Shown here: in pieces, positions 7,561-17,200 of the stretch
Position numbering within the stretch: position 1 is the first letter of the stretch
Layout: each line of letters begins with the position of its first letter
DNA from: JBJENW01 sp051880395
Lineage (GTDB): Bacteria > Bacillota > Clostridia > Lachnospirales > Lachnospiraceae
Direction: 5' to 3'
DNA: 64,000 nt
NCBI GenBank assembly: GCA_051880395.1
Contig: JBJENW010000133.1
Location: forward strand, 1 to 64,000
The notes under the pieces: model-generated
Database searches by the model: none
Told to the model about the DNA's origin: nothing
Seen by the model: the letters and a program-made list of their open reading frames with translations, nothing else
Made by a program: the position numbers and the translations under genes

Positions 7561-10197
7561 CTATTTCACATCATACCAGGTTGCACCGTCATGCATATCA
7601 ATCTCTAATTCTACCGCGAGATCAGCCGCATGGTGCATTTCCTCTTCTAAAATCCGATGTACCTCATCCAGTTCGTCTTTCGCCGCTTCGATCAGCAGTT
7701 CATCATGTACCTGTAAGATCAGCTTCGATTTCATTTGTTCTCTCTGCATGCGATCGTGTACGCGAATCATCGCAATTTTTATGATATCCGCCGCGGTTCC
7801 CTGAATCGGGGAATTCATCGCGATACGTTCTCCGAACGAACGCTGCATAAAGTTGCTCGAAGAAATCTCTGGAACCGGTCTTTTGCGACCATACAATGTG
7901 GACACAAAGCCATTTTTCTTTGCCTGCGCGACCAGATCATCCAGATAGGCTTTGATTCCCGGATAGGTCTCAAAATATCGGTCAATATACGCTGCAGCCT
8001 CTTTTTTCGAAATACTCAAATCCTGACTGAGTCCGAACGAGCTGATTCCGTAAACGATTCCAAAATTGACCGCCTTTGCATTCCTACGCTGTTCGGGTGT
8101 CACCTCGTCAAACGGAATATGAAATACCTGCGATGCCGTTGTCCGGTGAATATCCTGTGACAGACGGTAAGCAGAAATCAGATTTTCATCCTGTGACATA
8201 TGTGCGAGGACGCGCAGCTCAATCTGTGAATAATCCGCATCCACAAACACAAATCCATCCCGCGGTACAAACGCTTTGCGGATCAGTCTTCCGGCCTCCA
8301 TTCGAATCGGTATATTCTGCAGATTCGGCTCCGTACTGCTGATTCGTCCGGTCGCTGTGATCGTCTGGTTAAACGTGCTGTGAATTCTTCCGTCCGGTGC
8401 AATGTCTGTCAAAAGTCCATCCGCATATGTGGATTTTAATTTTGCCAGCTGACGGTACTCTAAAATTTCAGACACGATCGGATAGTCCGATGCCAGTTTT
8501 TCCAGCACATCCGCTGCAGTAGAATACCCGGTTTTTGTTTTTTTCGCATTTGGCAGCTGCAATTTTTCAAACAGGATCACTCCCAGCTGTTTCGGCGAAT
8601 TGATATTAAAGGTCTCTCCTGCCAGCTCATAAATATGCTGTTCTTTCTCTGCGATCTTTTCTGCCAGTTCTTCACTGTAGGATTGCAGGGTCTCTGCCTT
8701 TGTGCAGATTCCTTCACTTTCCATATCGGCTAAAACGTACACTAACGGTAGCTCTATTTCAAAATAAAGCGCTTCCATGCCCTCTTTTTTTACTTTTTCT
8801 TCCAAAATCGGACGCACTTTCCATGGAATATACGCCTGATTGCAGACATATTGTAAGAATTCCTCCGGCTTTTTTTTCATAGCATCATTCAACGACAGTT
8901 TTTCTAATAGTTCCACACGGCTTTTGATCGTCAGACCCAGAAATTCACCTGCCGTTTTTTCGTAGGAATACTCACTTTTCAATGGATTTAACAGATACTC
9001 CGCCAGATTTGTGTCATATACCTTTTCTCGATTTGGCAGGTTTACTGTCTTCAGCATCGTTTTCAAGTCCGATGTCACGATACGGACACCGTTTTTCTGC
9101 AGGTTCTCTACATGTTCTTTCAAATACGCTTCTGTTAAAAATCCTTCCGCCTGTAAAAACACACAATCCTCTTCTCCGCTGCAGATCGCTACCCCTAGGA
9201 ATGCATCTTTTTCTGCTGCGATAAAGACTCCAACTGATTCTGCTGCCTCTGCTTTTGCAAATACCGCTTCCGCTTCTGTCAGATCGGTTGTCCGCTTGAA
9301 CAGTTTCTCCACTTCATTGACCGGCGTCTCAACAGTAAAACGGTTCAACATATTTTTAAACTCTAACTGTTTACAAAGCACATAAGCCTCCTCGGTAAAC
9401 ACATTCTGAAGCTGTGCATCCTGCAGTGAAAATACAATCGGTGCATCGGTATCGATCGTAGCAAGTGTTTTGCTCAACTGTGCCAGATCATAATGTTCGT
9501 CCAGATTCGTCTGGGCCCGCTTCGGCGTCACCTCTGCTAAGTGCTCATGTGCATTCTCGATACTTCCATATGCCACGATCAGCTTTGTCGCCGTCTTTTC
9601 TCCAATGCTCGGCACACCCGGTATATTATCAGCCGTATCTCCCATCAAGGCCTTCACATCAATAAATTCTTTTGGTGTCACTTGATACTTTTCTTTCACA
9701 TCTGCCGCATAATAATTTTCAATTTCCGTCCCGTTCCGTTTTGTCTTTGGGATTCGAATCTGCACATGGTCTGTCGCAAGCTGAAGCAGATCGCGGTCCC
9801 CGGAGACAACTGAAACCTCCAATCCCTGTTCTTCACACTGTTTCGAAACCGTTCCTAGAATATCATCCGCCTCGTAACCTTCTTTTTCTATCGTCAAAAT
9901 TCCCATTGCATGAAGCATCTTTTTCATCAAAGGAACCTGTTCACGCAGTTCCTCTGCCATCGGTTTGCGCGTTCCTTTGTATTCGGCATACATTTTATGT
10001 CGAAACGTCGGTGCGTGTACATCAAATGCCACTGCAAGATATTGTGGTTTTTCTTCCTCTAGCAGTTTGAATAAAATATTTAAAAATCCATACACCGCAT
10101 TTGTGTGCACACCCTGCGCATTCGTCAGGTCCGGCAGGCCAAAAAAGGCTCGATTTAAAATGCTGTGTCCGTCTATCAGTACGATTTTTTCGCTCAT
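7561..10197 (-). CDS. polA: DNA polymerase I
   Basis: 878 residues from the chosen ATG at 10197, which has TAGGAGGTTGT in front. A longer frame adds 13 residues but lacks such a site. Domains: the 5' nuclease (residues 1-290) begins LIDGHSILNRAF and has GDTADNIPGV. A degenerate 3'-5' exonuclease-like domain (about 300-480) lacks the catalytic Asp-x-Glu, as in Bacillus and clostridial PolA. The polymerase domain (about 490-878) has DADYSQIELRVLAHMS (motif A), RRNAKAVNFGIVYG (motif B) and QVHDELLIE (motif C). It should do gap filling and Okazaki fragment maturation without proofreading. The gene lies 8 nt after the aminopeptidase P stop and 8 nt before coaE. Confidence 0.96.
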   Translation of the reverse strand: MSEKIVLIDGHSILNRAFFGLPDLTNAQGVHTNAVYGFLNILFKLLEEEKPQYLAVAFDVHAPTFRHKMYAEYKGTRKPMAEELREQVPLMKKMLHAMGILTIEKEGYEADDILGTVSKQCEEQGLEVSVVSGDRDLLQLATDHVQIRIPKTKRNGTEIENYYAADVKEKYQVTPKEFIDVKALMGDTADNIPGVPSIGEKTATKLIVAYGSIENAHEHLAEVTPKRAQTNLDEHYDLAQLSKTLATIDTDAPIVFSLQDAQLQNVFTEEAYVLCKQLEFKNMLNRFTVETPVNEVEKLFKRTTDLTEAEAVFAKAEAAESVGVFIAAEKDAFLGVAICSGEEDCVFLQAEGFLTEAYLKEHVENLQKNGVRIVTSDLKTMLKTVNLPNREKVYDTNLAEYLLNPLKSEYSYEKTAGEFLGLTIKSRVELLEKLSLNDAMKKKPEEFLQYVCNQAYIPWKVRPILEEKVKKEGMEALYFEIELPLVYVLADMESEGICTKAETLQSYSEELAEKIAEKEQHIYELAGETFNINSPKQLGVILFEKLQLPNAKKTKTGYSTAADVLEKLASDYPIVSEILEYRQLAKLKSTYADGLLTDIAPDGRIHSTFNQTITATGRISSTEPNLQNIPIRMEAGRLIRKAFVPRDGFVFVDADYSQIELRVLAHMSQDENLISAYRLSQDIHRTTASQVFHIPFDEVTPEQRRNAKAVNFGIVYGISSFGLSQDLSISKKEAAAYIDRYFETYPGIKAYLDDLVAQAKKNGFVSTLYGRKRPVPEISSSNFMQRSFGERIAMNSPIQGTAADIIKIAMIRVHDRMQREQMKSKLILQVHDELLIEAAKDELDEVHRILEEEMHHAADLAVELEIDMHDGATWYDVK

Positions 10198-10205
10198 ACA
10201 ACCTC

Positions 10206-12002
10206 CTATATCGCTCTGGTATATTGCTTCAGCCATGCCGTCTCCTCTGCATTCAGATAAGGGGATACCGTCTCGTACACCTTCTGATGATAGGTATTTA
10301 GCAATGCTCTCTCCGATGCATCCATCTGATCCGGATCGATCGCATCCAGATCGATCGGCACGTATGTGATCGTTTCAAATTCCATAAACTGACCATATTC
10401 ATTTTTTTCTGCTTTTTTACAGATGAGTTCATTTTCCGTTCGAATTCCGTGGCTGCCTTCGATATAAACTCCCGGCTCATCTGTGGTGATCATACCTTCT
10501 TCTAATACGCCACTGTCATTTCGTTCCGGTACGATACGCCAGCGAAATCCGTTCGGTCCTTCATGGACATTTAACAAATGTCCCACACCATGTCCGGTTC
10601 CACACTTGTAGTCTATACCAAGATCCCACAACGGACCACGCGCCAAAATATCCAGATTCAAGCCGCTGCATCCGTACAGGAATTTTGCATCTGCCAGCCG
10701 CAGATTTGCCCGACAGACCGCTGTAAAATGCTGCTTTTCCAATCTGGTCAGATCTCCGAGCGCAAACGTTCTCGTAACATCTGTTGTTCCTTCCAGATAA
10801 TGACCACCGGAATCCACCAGCAAAAAACTTTCGCCTTTCAGATAACAGTCACTCTCCGGTGTTGCCTGATAGTGCATCATTGCCGCATGCGCTCCGTATG
10901 CGCTGATCGTGTCAAAGCTGACATCGAAAAAGTGCTCCTGTTCTTTTCGCAGCTGTTCCAATTTTTCTGCCGCCGAACGCTCTGAAATCAATTCTTTTCC
11001 CACATGTGTTTTCAACCAGTACATAAACTTCGTCATGGCAACGCCGTCTTTGATATGCGCAAGCCGTGTGTTTTGCAGTTCCGTTTCATTTTTCACTGCT
11101 TTCATCCGATAAGACGGGTTTTCTGATGCAAGAACGCAGACCGTATCATCCAGGGAACTTGTGAGTGCATAATTGACACTGCTTTTATCCAGTAAAACGG
11201 TGGTCTCTTTCAGAGTTGCAACTGCCGGATACACTTCTTCATAAGGACAAATCTCGACCTGGTTTTTCTCCAGATACTGCCGTACCTCGTCTGTCAGTAC
11301 AGACTCACGCACAAAAAATTGGCACTTCGTCTGTGTCAGTAAAACAAAGGACAAGATGACCGGTACATGCGAAATATCATCCCCGCGCAGATTCAACAGC
11401 CACGCGATATCGTATAACGAGGCCAACAGGTGTACCTGTGCGCCCTGTTCTTTCATACCCCCGCGCACACGCGCCACTTTGCTCTGCAGCGATTCTCCGG
11501 CATATGTTTCTTCTAAAACCCACGCTTTTTTCTCTGAAAATGTCGGACGGTTTTGCCAGATTTCATCCACAAGATCCCACTTCGTCTCCAATCTTCCATG
11601 CTTTTTCTCTGAAATTTTCTGAAATGTTTCTCCATCCAGGCTGTTCATGGTGCGTCCGTCGAATCCGATACAGCCTCCGTCAGAAAGATGCATTTCTACA
11701 AACTGTTCCACTGTAGGAACGCCTTCTTCTCCCATCCGGTATAATGTCACACCGCTGTCTTTTAACTGCTGCGCTGCCTGTATAAAATATCGTCCGTCTG
11801 TCCAAAGACCTGCCTGTGTTTTTGTCACAACGGCTGTTCCGGCAGATCCCGTAAATCCGGTGATATATTCTCTTTCTTTAAAATGTGCGCTCACATATTC
11901 TGACGCATGATCATCTGCTGTTGGCACAATGTAAATCTCTATCTGATGCTCTGCCATCTTTTTACGCAGTGCGTCCAGACGTCTTTGTTGTTGATTTTGC
12001 AA
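10206..12002 (-). CDS. Aminopeptidase P family (M24B) Xaa-Pro aminopeptidase
   Basis: 598 residues, the long three-domain form of M24B enzymes, which cleave the N-terminal residue from Xaa-Pro peptides in the cytoplasm. The N-terminal creatinase-like domains start with RRLDALRKKMAEHQI and contain GFTGSAGTAVVT and LWTDGRYFIQA. The C-terminal pita-bread metallopeptidase shows LLVDSGGHYLEGTTDVTRTF (Asp ligands), GTGHGVGHLLNVHEGP (His ligand), GMITTDEPGVYIEG (Glu) and RTENELI (Glu). All five metal ligands appear present. No signal peptide. It is between the thioesterase (3 nt upstream) and polA, so probably part of the same operon. Confidence 0.93.
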   Translation of the reverse strand: MQNQQQRRLDALRKKMAEHQIEIYIVPTADDHASEYVSAHFKEREYITGFTGSAGTAVVTKTQAGLWTDGRYFIQAAQQLKDSGVTLYRMGEEGVPTVEQFVEMHLSDGGCIGFDGRTMNSLDGETFQKISEKKHGRLETKWDLVDEIWQNRPTFSEKKAWVLEETYAGESLQSKVARVRGGMKEQGAQVHLLASLYDIAWLLNLRGDDISHVPVILSFVLLTQTKCQFFVRESVLTDEVRQYLEKNQVEICPYEEVYPAVATLKETTVLLDKSSVNYALTSSLDDTVCVLASENPSYRMKAVKNETELQNTRLAHIKDGVAMTKFMYWLKTHVGKELISERSAAEKLEQLRKEQEHFFDVSFDTISAYGAHAAMMHYQATPESDCYLKGESFLLVDSGGHYLEGTTDVTRTFALGDLTRLEKQHFTAVCRANLRLADAKFLYGCSGLNLDILARGPLWDLGIDYKCGTGHGVGHLLNVHEGPNGFRWRIVPERNDSGVLEEGMITTDEPGVYIEGSHGIRTENELICKKAEKNEYGQFMEFETITYVPIDLDAIDPDQMDASERALLNTYHQKVYETVSPYLNAEETAWLKQYTRAI

Positions 12003-12005
12003 TGC

Positions 12006-12470
12006 TTAAGCCCCCTGTGTAAATTCAAAAAATTTCGTATCAATTTCCGGATATGAGCGCTTTAAGGATAACGGTTTGCCGCTGCGATTCAAGAAACAGT
12101 GTTCGCTCTTTGCCAGGCACCGAAGTTCTCCTGTTTTTTTATCCGTCATACGATATTGAATCGTCAAACGTACTCCGTCATAATTCGAAATGCAGGTCTC
12201 GATCACCACAACATCATCAAAATGCACCATACTCTTATATTCTACATCAATGGAGATCACCGGACTGATGATCTCTGCTTCTTCCATTTCTTTATAGGAA
12301 AATCCCATCTGATCCATCAGATTCATACGGGCTTCTTCCATCCAGCGAACATAGTTCGAATGGTGAATGATTCCCATCTGATCTGTCTCGTAATACTGGG
12401 CCTTATGTTCATAAGGTACGATTTTTACATCATCAATTCTACCATATGGTTTAATACTTTTTTCTGTCAT
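12006..12470 (-). CDS. Acyl-CoA thioesterase, YbgC/4HBT hot-dog fold
   Basis: 154 residues with the hot-dog thioesterase signature. YYETDQMGIIHHSNYVRWMEEAR near residue 27 contains the catalytic Asp and the D-x-MGxxHHxxY pattern of the 4-hydroxybenzoyl-CoA thioesterase/YbgC group. It likely hydrolyses short acyl-CoA or acyl-ACP thioesters in the cytoplasm, with substrate unknown. First gene of the run ending at 1488, with a promoter at 12509-12537. Three nt separate it from the aminopeptidase gene. Confidence 0.85.
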   Translation of the reverse strand: MTEKSIKPYGRIDDVKIVPYEHKAQYYETDQMGIIHHSNYVRWMEEARMNLMDQMGFSYKEMEEAEIISPVISIDVEYKSMVHFDDVVVIETCISNYDGVRLTIQYRMTDKKTGELRCLAKSEHCFLNRSGKPLSLKRSYPEIDTKFFEFTQGA

Positions 12471-12508
12471 ATTGAAAAATCCCCTTTCCTATGTCTGTTC
12501 TATTAGGT

Positions 12509-12537
12509 ATTATGGCACAGATAGAACAGAATTTCAA
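12509..12537 (-). promoter_or_regulatory. Sigma-A promoter of the thioesterase-pepP-polA run
   Basis: Minus strand: -35 TTGAAA (12532-12537), 17-nt spacer, -10 CATAAT (12509-12514). It lies just downstream of the terminator that ends the HPr-like gene, so it is placed to start the long operon. Confidence 0.6.
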
Positions 12538-12548
12538 GAAAACTGTAT

Positions 12549-12575
12549 AAAAAAAGAGACTGCAGACGCAGCCTC
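12549..12575 (-). terminator. Intrinsic terminator after the HPr-like gene
   Basis: Minus-strand RNA has GGCTGC-GTCT-GCAGTC followed by TCTTTTTTT, 12 nt after the HPr-like stop codon. The stem is 6 bp with one G-U pair. Confidence 0.7.
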
Positions 12576-12586
12576 CACTTTGTTAC

Positions 12587-12823
12587 TTAAGCAACGACGA
12601 ATTTCTGAATGCTCTCCATTACCTGATCCGCAAGTTCCCCTTCACTGTAAATAGATAACTTCAACGCTTCTTTACATCCAAGGCTCATCACTCCGATAAT
12701 GGATTTTCCATCTACGCAGGATCTGCCGCTTTCCAAATCAAATTCGCAGTTAAATTTGCATAATGTTTTTACAAAGCTGATTGCTTTTTCCGGTGAGTTT
12801 AATAATACATTCGTGCTCGTCAT
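12587..12823 (-). CDS. HPr-fold protein lacking the phosphorylatable histidine
   Basis: 78 residues from ATG 12823, chosen because GGGGATATTT precedes it. A longer reading frame runs through the leader hairpin. KSIIGVMSLGCKEA (residues about 45-58) is the Ser46 region of HPr almost unchanged. The active-site region that normally reads GIHARPA is LNSPEKA, so His15 and the adjacent Arg are missing. It therefore should not carry phosphate from Enzyme I. It may bind partners through the Ser46 side, or be a Crh-like regulator, by analogy with Bacillus Crh, which also lacks His15. Monocistronic, with its own promoter, leader hairpin and terminator. Confidence 0.75.
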   Translation of the reverse strand: MTSTNVLLNSPEKAISFVKTLCKFNCEFDLESGRSCVDGKSIIGVMSLGCKEALKLSIYSEGELADQVMESIQKFVVA

Positions 12824-12847
12824 AATAAATATCCCCTTTCTTGTTAC

Positions 12848-12874
12848 GAAATCGTTTTTCCCCCAAACGATTTC
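12848..12874 (-). promoter_or_regulatory. Leader hairpin with G-rich loop
   Basis: In the minus-strand RNA, GAAATCGTTT pairs with AAACGATTTC and leaves a loop of five G. It lies 25 nt upstream of the HPr-like start, between promoter and ribosome site. The exposed G run could pair with C-rich RNA or bind protein, but its function is unknown. Confidence 0.5.
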
Positions 12875-12899
12875 CTCTTTCACCATTATTTACATATTT

Positions 12900-12928
12900 A
12901 TCATAACGTATTTATCTCATCTTTTCAA
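12900..12928 (-). promoter_or_regulatory. Sigma-A promoter of the HPr-like gene
   Basis: Minus strand: -35 TTGAAA (12923-12928), 17 nt, -10 TATGAT (12900-12905). It gives a leader of about 70 nt that includes the hairpin at 12848-12874. Confidence 0.6.
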
Positions 12929-12999
12929 CCATAATTTTTCATTTTGTTAAAAATTCATGACAAAAATTTCCAGTTTTTCTTTTTTTCGTAAAATATAGA

Positions 13000-13896
13000 T
13001 CATGCCTTTTTCACGATTCCAAATCCGATCGGATATGGTCCGGTATGCACACTGATCGTCGCACCGATCTGGCGCACCGAAATCTGTGCGTTCGGATATC
13101 CGTTCTTTTCAAGTAATTCGCATGTTTCCTGTAAAAACATTTCTGCTTCCTCTTTGTCATACCCAAATCCGATCGCAATCTCATAATCCGAAAGGTTCGC
13201 ATTCTTTGCCTTCAGATGTTCCACTAAAGCCTCCTGCACTTTCCGCTTGGACTTTTTGCGTCCACGCGCAACTCCGCTCGGAAAAATTTCTCCCTGTTCA
13301 AACGTAATGATCGGTTTAATATCCAAAAGAGAACCCGCCACCTGCGCCACTTTTCCGATTCGTCCGCCATGACGCAGATATTCCATATCCCCGACCGTAA
13401 AAAAGATACGTCCGGTATCTAAGATCGCTTTGATGCGTGATTCTGTTTCCTCTAATCCGAATCCTTCCCGCTGCAGACGCGCCGCTTCTAATGCGACAAT
13501 TCCCTGTGATACTGTGATCAAAGTCGTATCCAACACTTCGATTTTCATGTCCGGATATTCCTGATGAATCATCTCTTTTGCATTCAATGCCGACTGTACA
13601 GAACCGCTAAACTTCGCTGTGATGCACAGACATAAAACATCTTTTCCGCTTTTTGCCGCCTTTAAAAAGCAGTCATAATAATCCTGCGGCGTCGGCATGG
13701 AGGATTTCGGAAATACATTCGGCTCATCCACCATCCGTTGATAAAAGTCGCGTATTCCGATATCAATCCCCTCTCTTTCATATACACCCTCTTGAAATGA
13801 AACATAAAACGGAACGATCTCTATCTGATTTTTCATTGCAAGCTCCGGTGACAGATCACAAGAGCCGTCACTAACGATCTGAAACTTTTTTCCCAT
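13000..13896 (-). CDS. DegV family fatty-acid-binding protein
   Basis: 298 residues from ATG 13896, preceded by GGGGGAAACAGT. The frame is open 7 codons further. The start QIVSDGSCDLSPELA, the PTPQDYYDCF segment, FSGSVQSAL and YLRHGGRIGK are the fatty-acid-binding motifs of DegV. Family knowledge: DegV (FakB) proteins bind one fatty acid and present it to the kinase FakA for phosphorylation to acyl-phosphate. No fakA is in this window. It lies 31 nt after a small unknown gene, downstream of the large c-di-GMP signalling gene. Confidence 0.92.
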   Translation of the reverse strand: MGKKFQIVSDGSCDLSPELAMKNQIEIVPFYVSFQEGVYEREGIDIGIRDFYQRMVDEPNVFPKSSMPTPQDYYDCFLKAAKSGKDVLCLCITAKFSGSVQSALNAKEMIHQEYPDMKIEVLDTTLITVSQGIVALEAARLQREGFGLEETESRIKAILDTGRIFFTVGDMEYLRHGGRIGKVAQVAGSLLDIKPIITFEQGEIFPSGVARGRKKSKRKVQEALVEHLKAKNANLSDYEIAIGFGYDKEEAEMFLQETCELLEKNGYPNAQISVRQIGATISVHTGPYPIGFGIVKKA

Positions 13897-13926
13897 ACTG
13901 TTTCCCCCGCTTCTCATATTTTTTCT

Positions 13927-14292
13927 TTATATTTTATATTTTCCATGTATATCGAAAAGATGCACTCGAATTCGCTTTGCATCACTAAGTGCGATCAGTG
14001 CCTTTCTCTGCTCCTGCGTCATATCCTCACTGTATATCTGGTTTTCATAATCGACGACCACTACATTTGTTTTCTCGATCAGCCAGAACATTGGCGCTAC
14101 ATCCTGTGGAAGTTTGCTCAAAATGGTCTCATCTCCGTATAATTCTACCAGTGCACCAAGATGTCCCTTTTCAATTTCCACAATGCTTCCATCCTCTTGT
14201 ACCAGGCAGGCACAATAACCGATTTCCCTGTCTTTCTCTTTTTCAATAAAGTCTGTTACGCTCATACTAGTTATCTGCATTTGATGTGTCAT
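13927..14292 (-). CDS. Hypothetical protein, 121 residues
   Basis: I do not recognise this family. The start at 14292 (MTHQMQ) is chosen because AAAGGAAAGGC precedes it. This overlaps the upstream signalling gene by 26 nt, which indicates translational coupling. A longer frame would overlap by 143 nt and has no better site. The protein is soluble and mixed alpha/beta, with an acidic segment (VQEDGSIVEIEKG) and a hydrophobic strand NVVVVDYENQIY. It has no signal peptide or membrane segment. Its position between a REC/GGDEF/EAL protein and DegV suggests a partner of one of these, but this is inference. Confidence 0.65.
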   Translation of the reverse strand: MTHQMQITSMSVTDFIEKEKDREIGYCACLVQEDGSIVEIEKGHLGALVELYGDETILSKLPQDVAPMFWLIEKTNVVVVDYENQIYSEDMTQEQRKALIALSDAKRIRVHLFDIHGKYKI

Positions 14293-17200
14293 GCCTTTCC
14301 TTTTTTTGTTGAATTTCCTGCACAGTGCTACAGCGATTTTTCCCCTGCTGTTTTGCAAAATACAAAGCAGAATCCGCCTTTCCATAAAGGACATGAAAAT
14401 CCTCTCCATCTTCCGGACAGAACGCTACTCCAACAGAGCAAGTGCAAGAAACAATGCCATCGTTTTGCATAAAAGAAACACGAACATTTTTGCAAAGTGT
14501 TTCTGCTCGTCTCTGCACCACTTCTTTTGATGCTGCATATGGAATAAAAATTGCAAATTTATCACTGCTGATTCTTCCGATATAGTCATCGTTTCGGAAT
14601 GTCCGTCGAATCTGTCTTGCAATTGTTTCTAAGACTTTATCTCCAAAATTCCTTCCATATTTGCGGTTCATTTCTTTAAAATTATCAACATCTAACAGAA
14701 TAAATGCAGAAATCGTCGCATGCACTCCCTGCTGATTTAATATTTCATTGACATGGTCTGCAAATGTGCGTTGTGTAAGAAGTCCTGTCAGCTTGTCGAT
14801 TTCTCGCTCTTTTTTTGTACCGGTATTTTCTAGTATCTGCACAACATCCTGATTCTCTGTCGGAAGTGCCATCTGATTCCAAAAATCATTTTTTTCTTTT
14901 CGCGCCTGACGTTGAATCTGATTTGTCACATTTTCCGAAATACCGATCGCACAAACCGGCGTTCCATACTCATCTAAAATGGTATGATATGTAATCTTAT
15001 TCCAAAAATTCTGTGTTGTCAATTTTCCGTTTTTGTCGATCATACGACACCAGAAAATTTCCTGTACCGTCTTTTCCCCTTTTCGCACACGCGCATGCAT
15101 ACGTTCGATTCTCTCCCAGTCCGACCGTTCAAAAATCGTACTTCTGACAAATGTTTTATCCACATCTTTATACGTATGTGGATGCCTGTGCTTCATGAAA
15201 TTCGGCGGATAATGTACAAGTTTATTCTCTGCAATATGATAATTCCAAAAATCCAGATCTGTATCCTGCAGCATTTTGACCGCAAAACTTTCCAGTACCG
15301 CCGGTCGTTCGAACATAGTTCCCCGAAATGCCTGCTGTTCCGCTATTTTCAAGCAGACTTCTTCTTGATGATACTCAAATTGTACGTTGCAAAGAATCGC
15401 TTTTATATTTCCTGTATGCTCCACCAAATGATAAAATACTTGAATCTGATGTTTTTTCTGTGAAATCGCCTGTCGGATCATACTTGCCACACGTTCCCGC
15501 TCCATCGGGTCCATATTTGATATCATGCTCTCTGTTCTTGTAACTGCTGTCAGGTTTGCCTGAACCAGGTTATGTAACTGGCAAAAAGAGGGATTTGCAA
15601 AAGAAACCCTCGCCATTTGGAATTCTTCCTCTTCGCGCAATGTCATATGACAGATCGCCATCAGATTGTCTTTTAACATTTCCGTCAGCTTCTGGCGCAG
15701 CATCGCGCTTTTTTGCAGTGCATGAAGTTCCGCCTGTGCATGGTCATTTGCCGCTACTTTTAAAATATTCTCCACACGTCGTCGTAAAATATCCGGTTCA
15801 AACGGTTTCATCAGCACATCCACTGCTCCCAGTTTCAAGGCTTTGCTTTCACTTTTTTGTTTGTCCAGCGCAGACAATACGATCACTGGTATGTGTTTCA
15901 GATATGTACTCTTTTTCATTTCGCCAAGCAGTGCAAATCCATCCATCTCAGGCATCACCAGATCTGTGATCACCAGATCGATCTCCGAAGCATCTGTATT
16001 CAATATGTTTAATGCTTCCTGCCCGTCTTTTGCCTGCAATACAATATAATCTTCCTGCAGTGCATCCGCCGTCAGGCGGAGGTTAAATTGTTGATCATCT
16101 ACAATCAGTACAGTTCGCTGATGCTCTGTTTTCGCATTTGATTCGCGGATTTTACTCCGACACAAAATTTTAGAGACAAATTCCTTGGATTCCATCGGCT
16201 TCGAAAAATAGTATCCTTGAATATTGTCACATCCCATTCGTTTCAAAAGTTCAAACTGATTTTCATTTTCTACACCTTCTGCCACGACTTCCATATCAAG
16301 CCCATGTGCCATCTGTATGATATTGTACAAAATCTTGCCAGCACGTTCTGAGCTGTCTAGTGTATCCATAAATTTCATATCAATTTTTAAGAAATCCACC
16401 GGTACATCTTTCAACATATTCAAGGAAGAATATCCACTTCCAAAATCGTCCATGAGAATTTTAAAATTCTTTTTCTTTAGTTTTGCCATTGCACTCAAAA
16501 GCTGCTGTGGATTCTCTGTGTACACGCTTTCTGTGATCTCTAATTTCAAAAAGGACGGATTCACTCCTATTTTTTTCACCAGATTTTCCAGGTATTCGTC
16601 CAAATCTTTCTTGTATAAATTGACGCGAGAGACATTTACAGAAATCGGAACATTCGGAATCCCTTTTTTCTCATTTTCTTTCAAAAAATGGCAGACATTT
16701 TCCCATACATAACTGTCTAGTCTTGTAATGAATCCGTTTTTTTCAAATAATGGAATAAAGTTTGCGGGAGAAATCAACCCTTTTTGTGGATGGCGCCAGC
16801 GCACCAATGCTTCCGCGCTGACTAGTTCATTGGTCTTTGCTGAGAAAATCGGCTGATATTCAATATAAAATTCTCCTTTTGTCAACGCTTTTTCCATTTC
16901 GTTTTCCAATGCCTGCTCATTCAGCATGGAATCTTTTAATCCATCATGATAATATGCCCAACGACTGATATAGCTGCCTTGTGTCATGTGTGCCGCCATG
17001 CGTGCACGGTCACACATCACATCCACGGAACAATCCCGTTCCTCTACCCGATACAAACCTACGCGCAAATATAGCGTATAATTCATATCCGGAACAGATA
17101 TTCCATTTTTTAAAAGACTTTCTACCTCGTCCCATTTCTGATCCAATTTTTCTTTCGATGTACAAACGGAAAACCAATCCGCCTCCAGCCGACCGTAGAT

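Noticed and set aside
14293..14409. Longer start for the 121-residue hypothetical protein
   Set aside because: It would overlap the upstream gene by 143 nt and lacks a better ribosome site.
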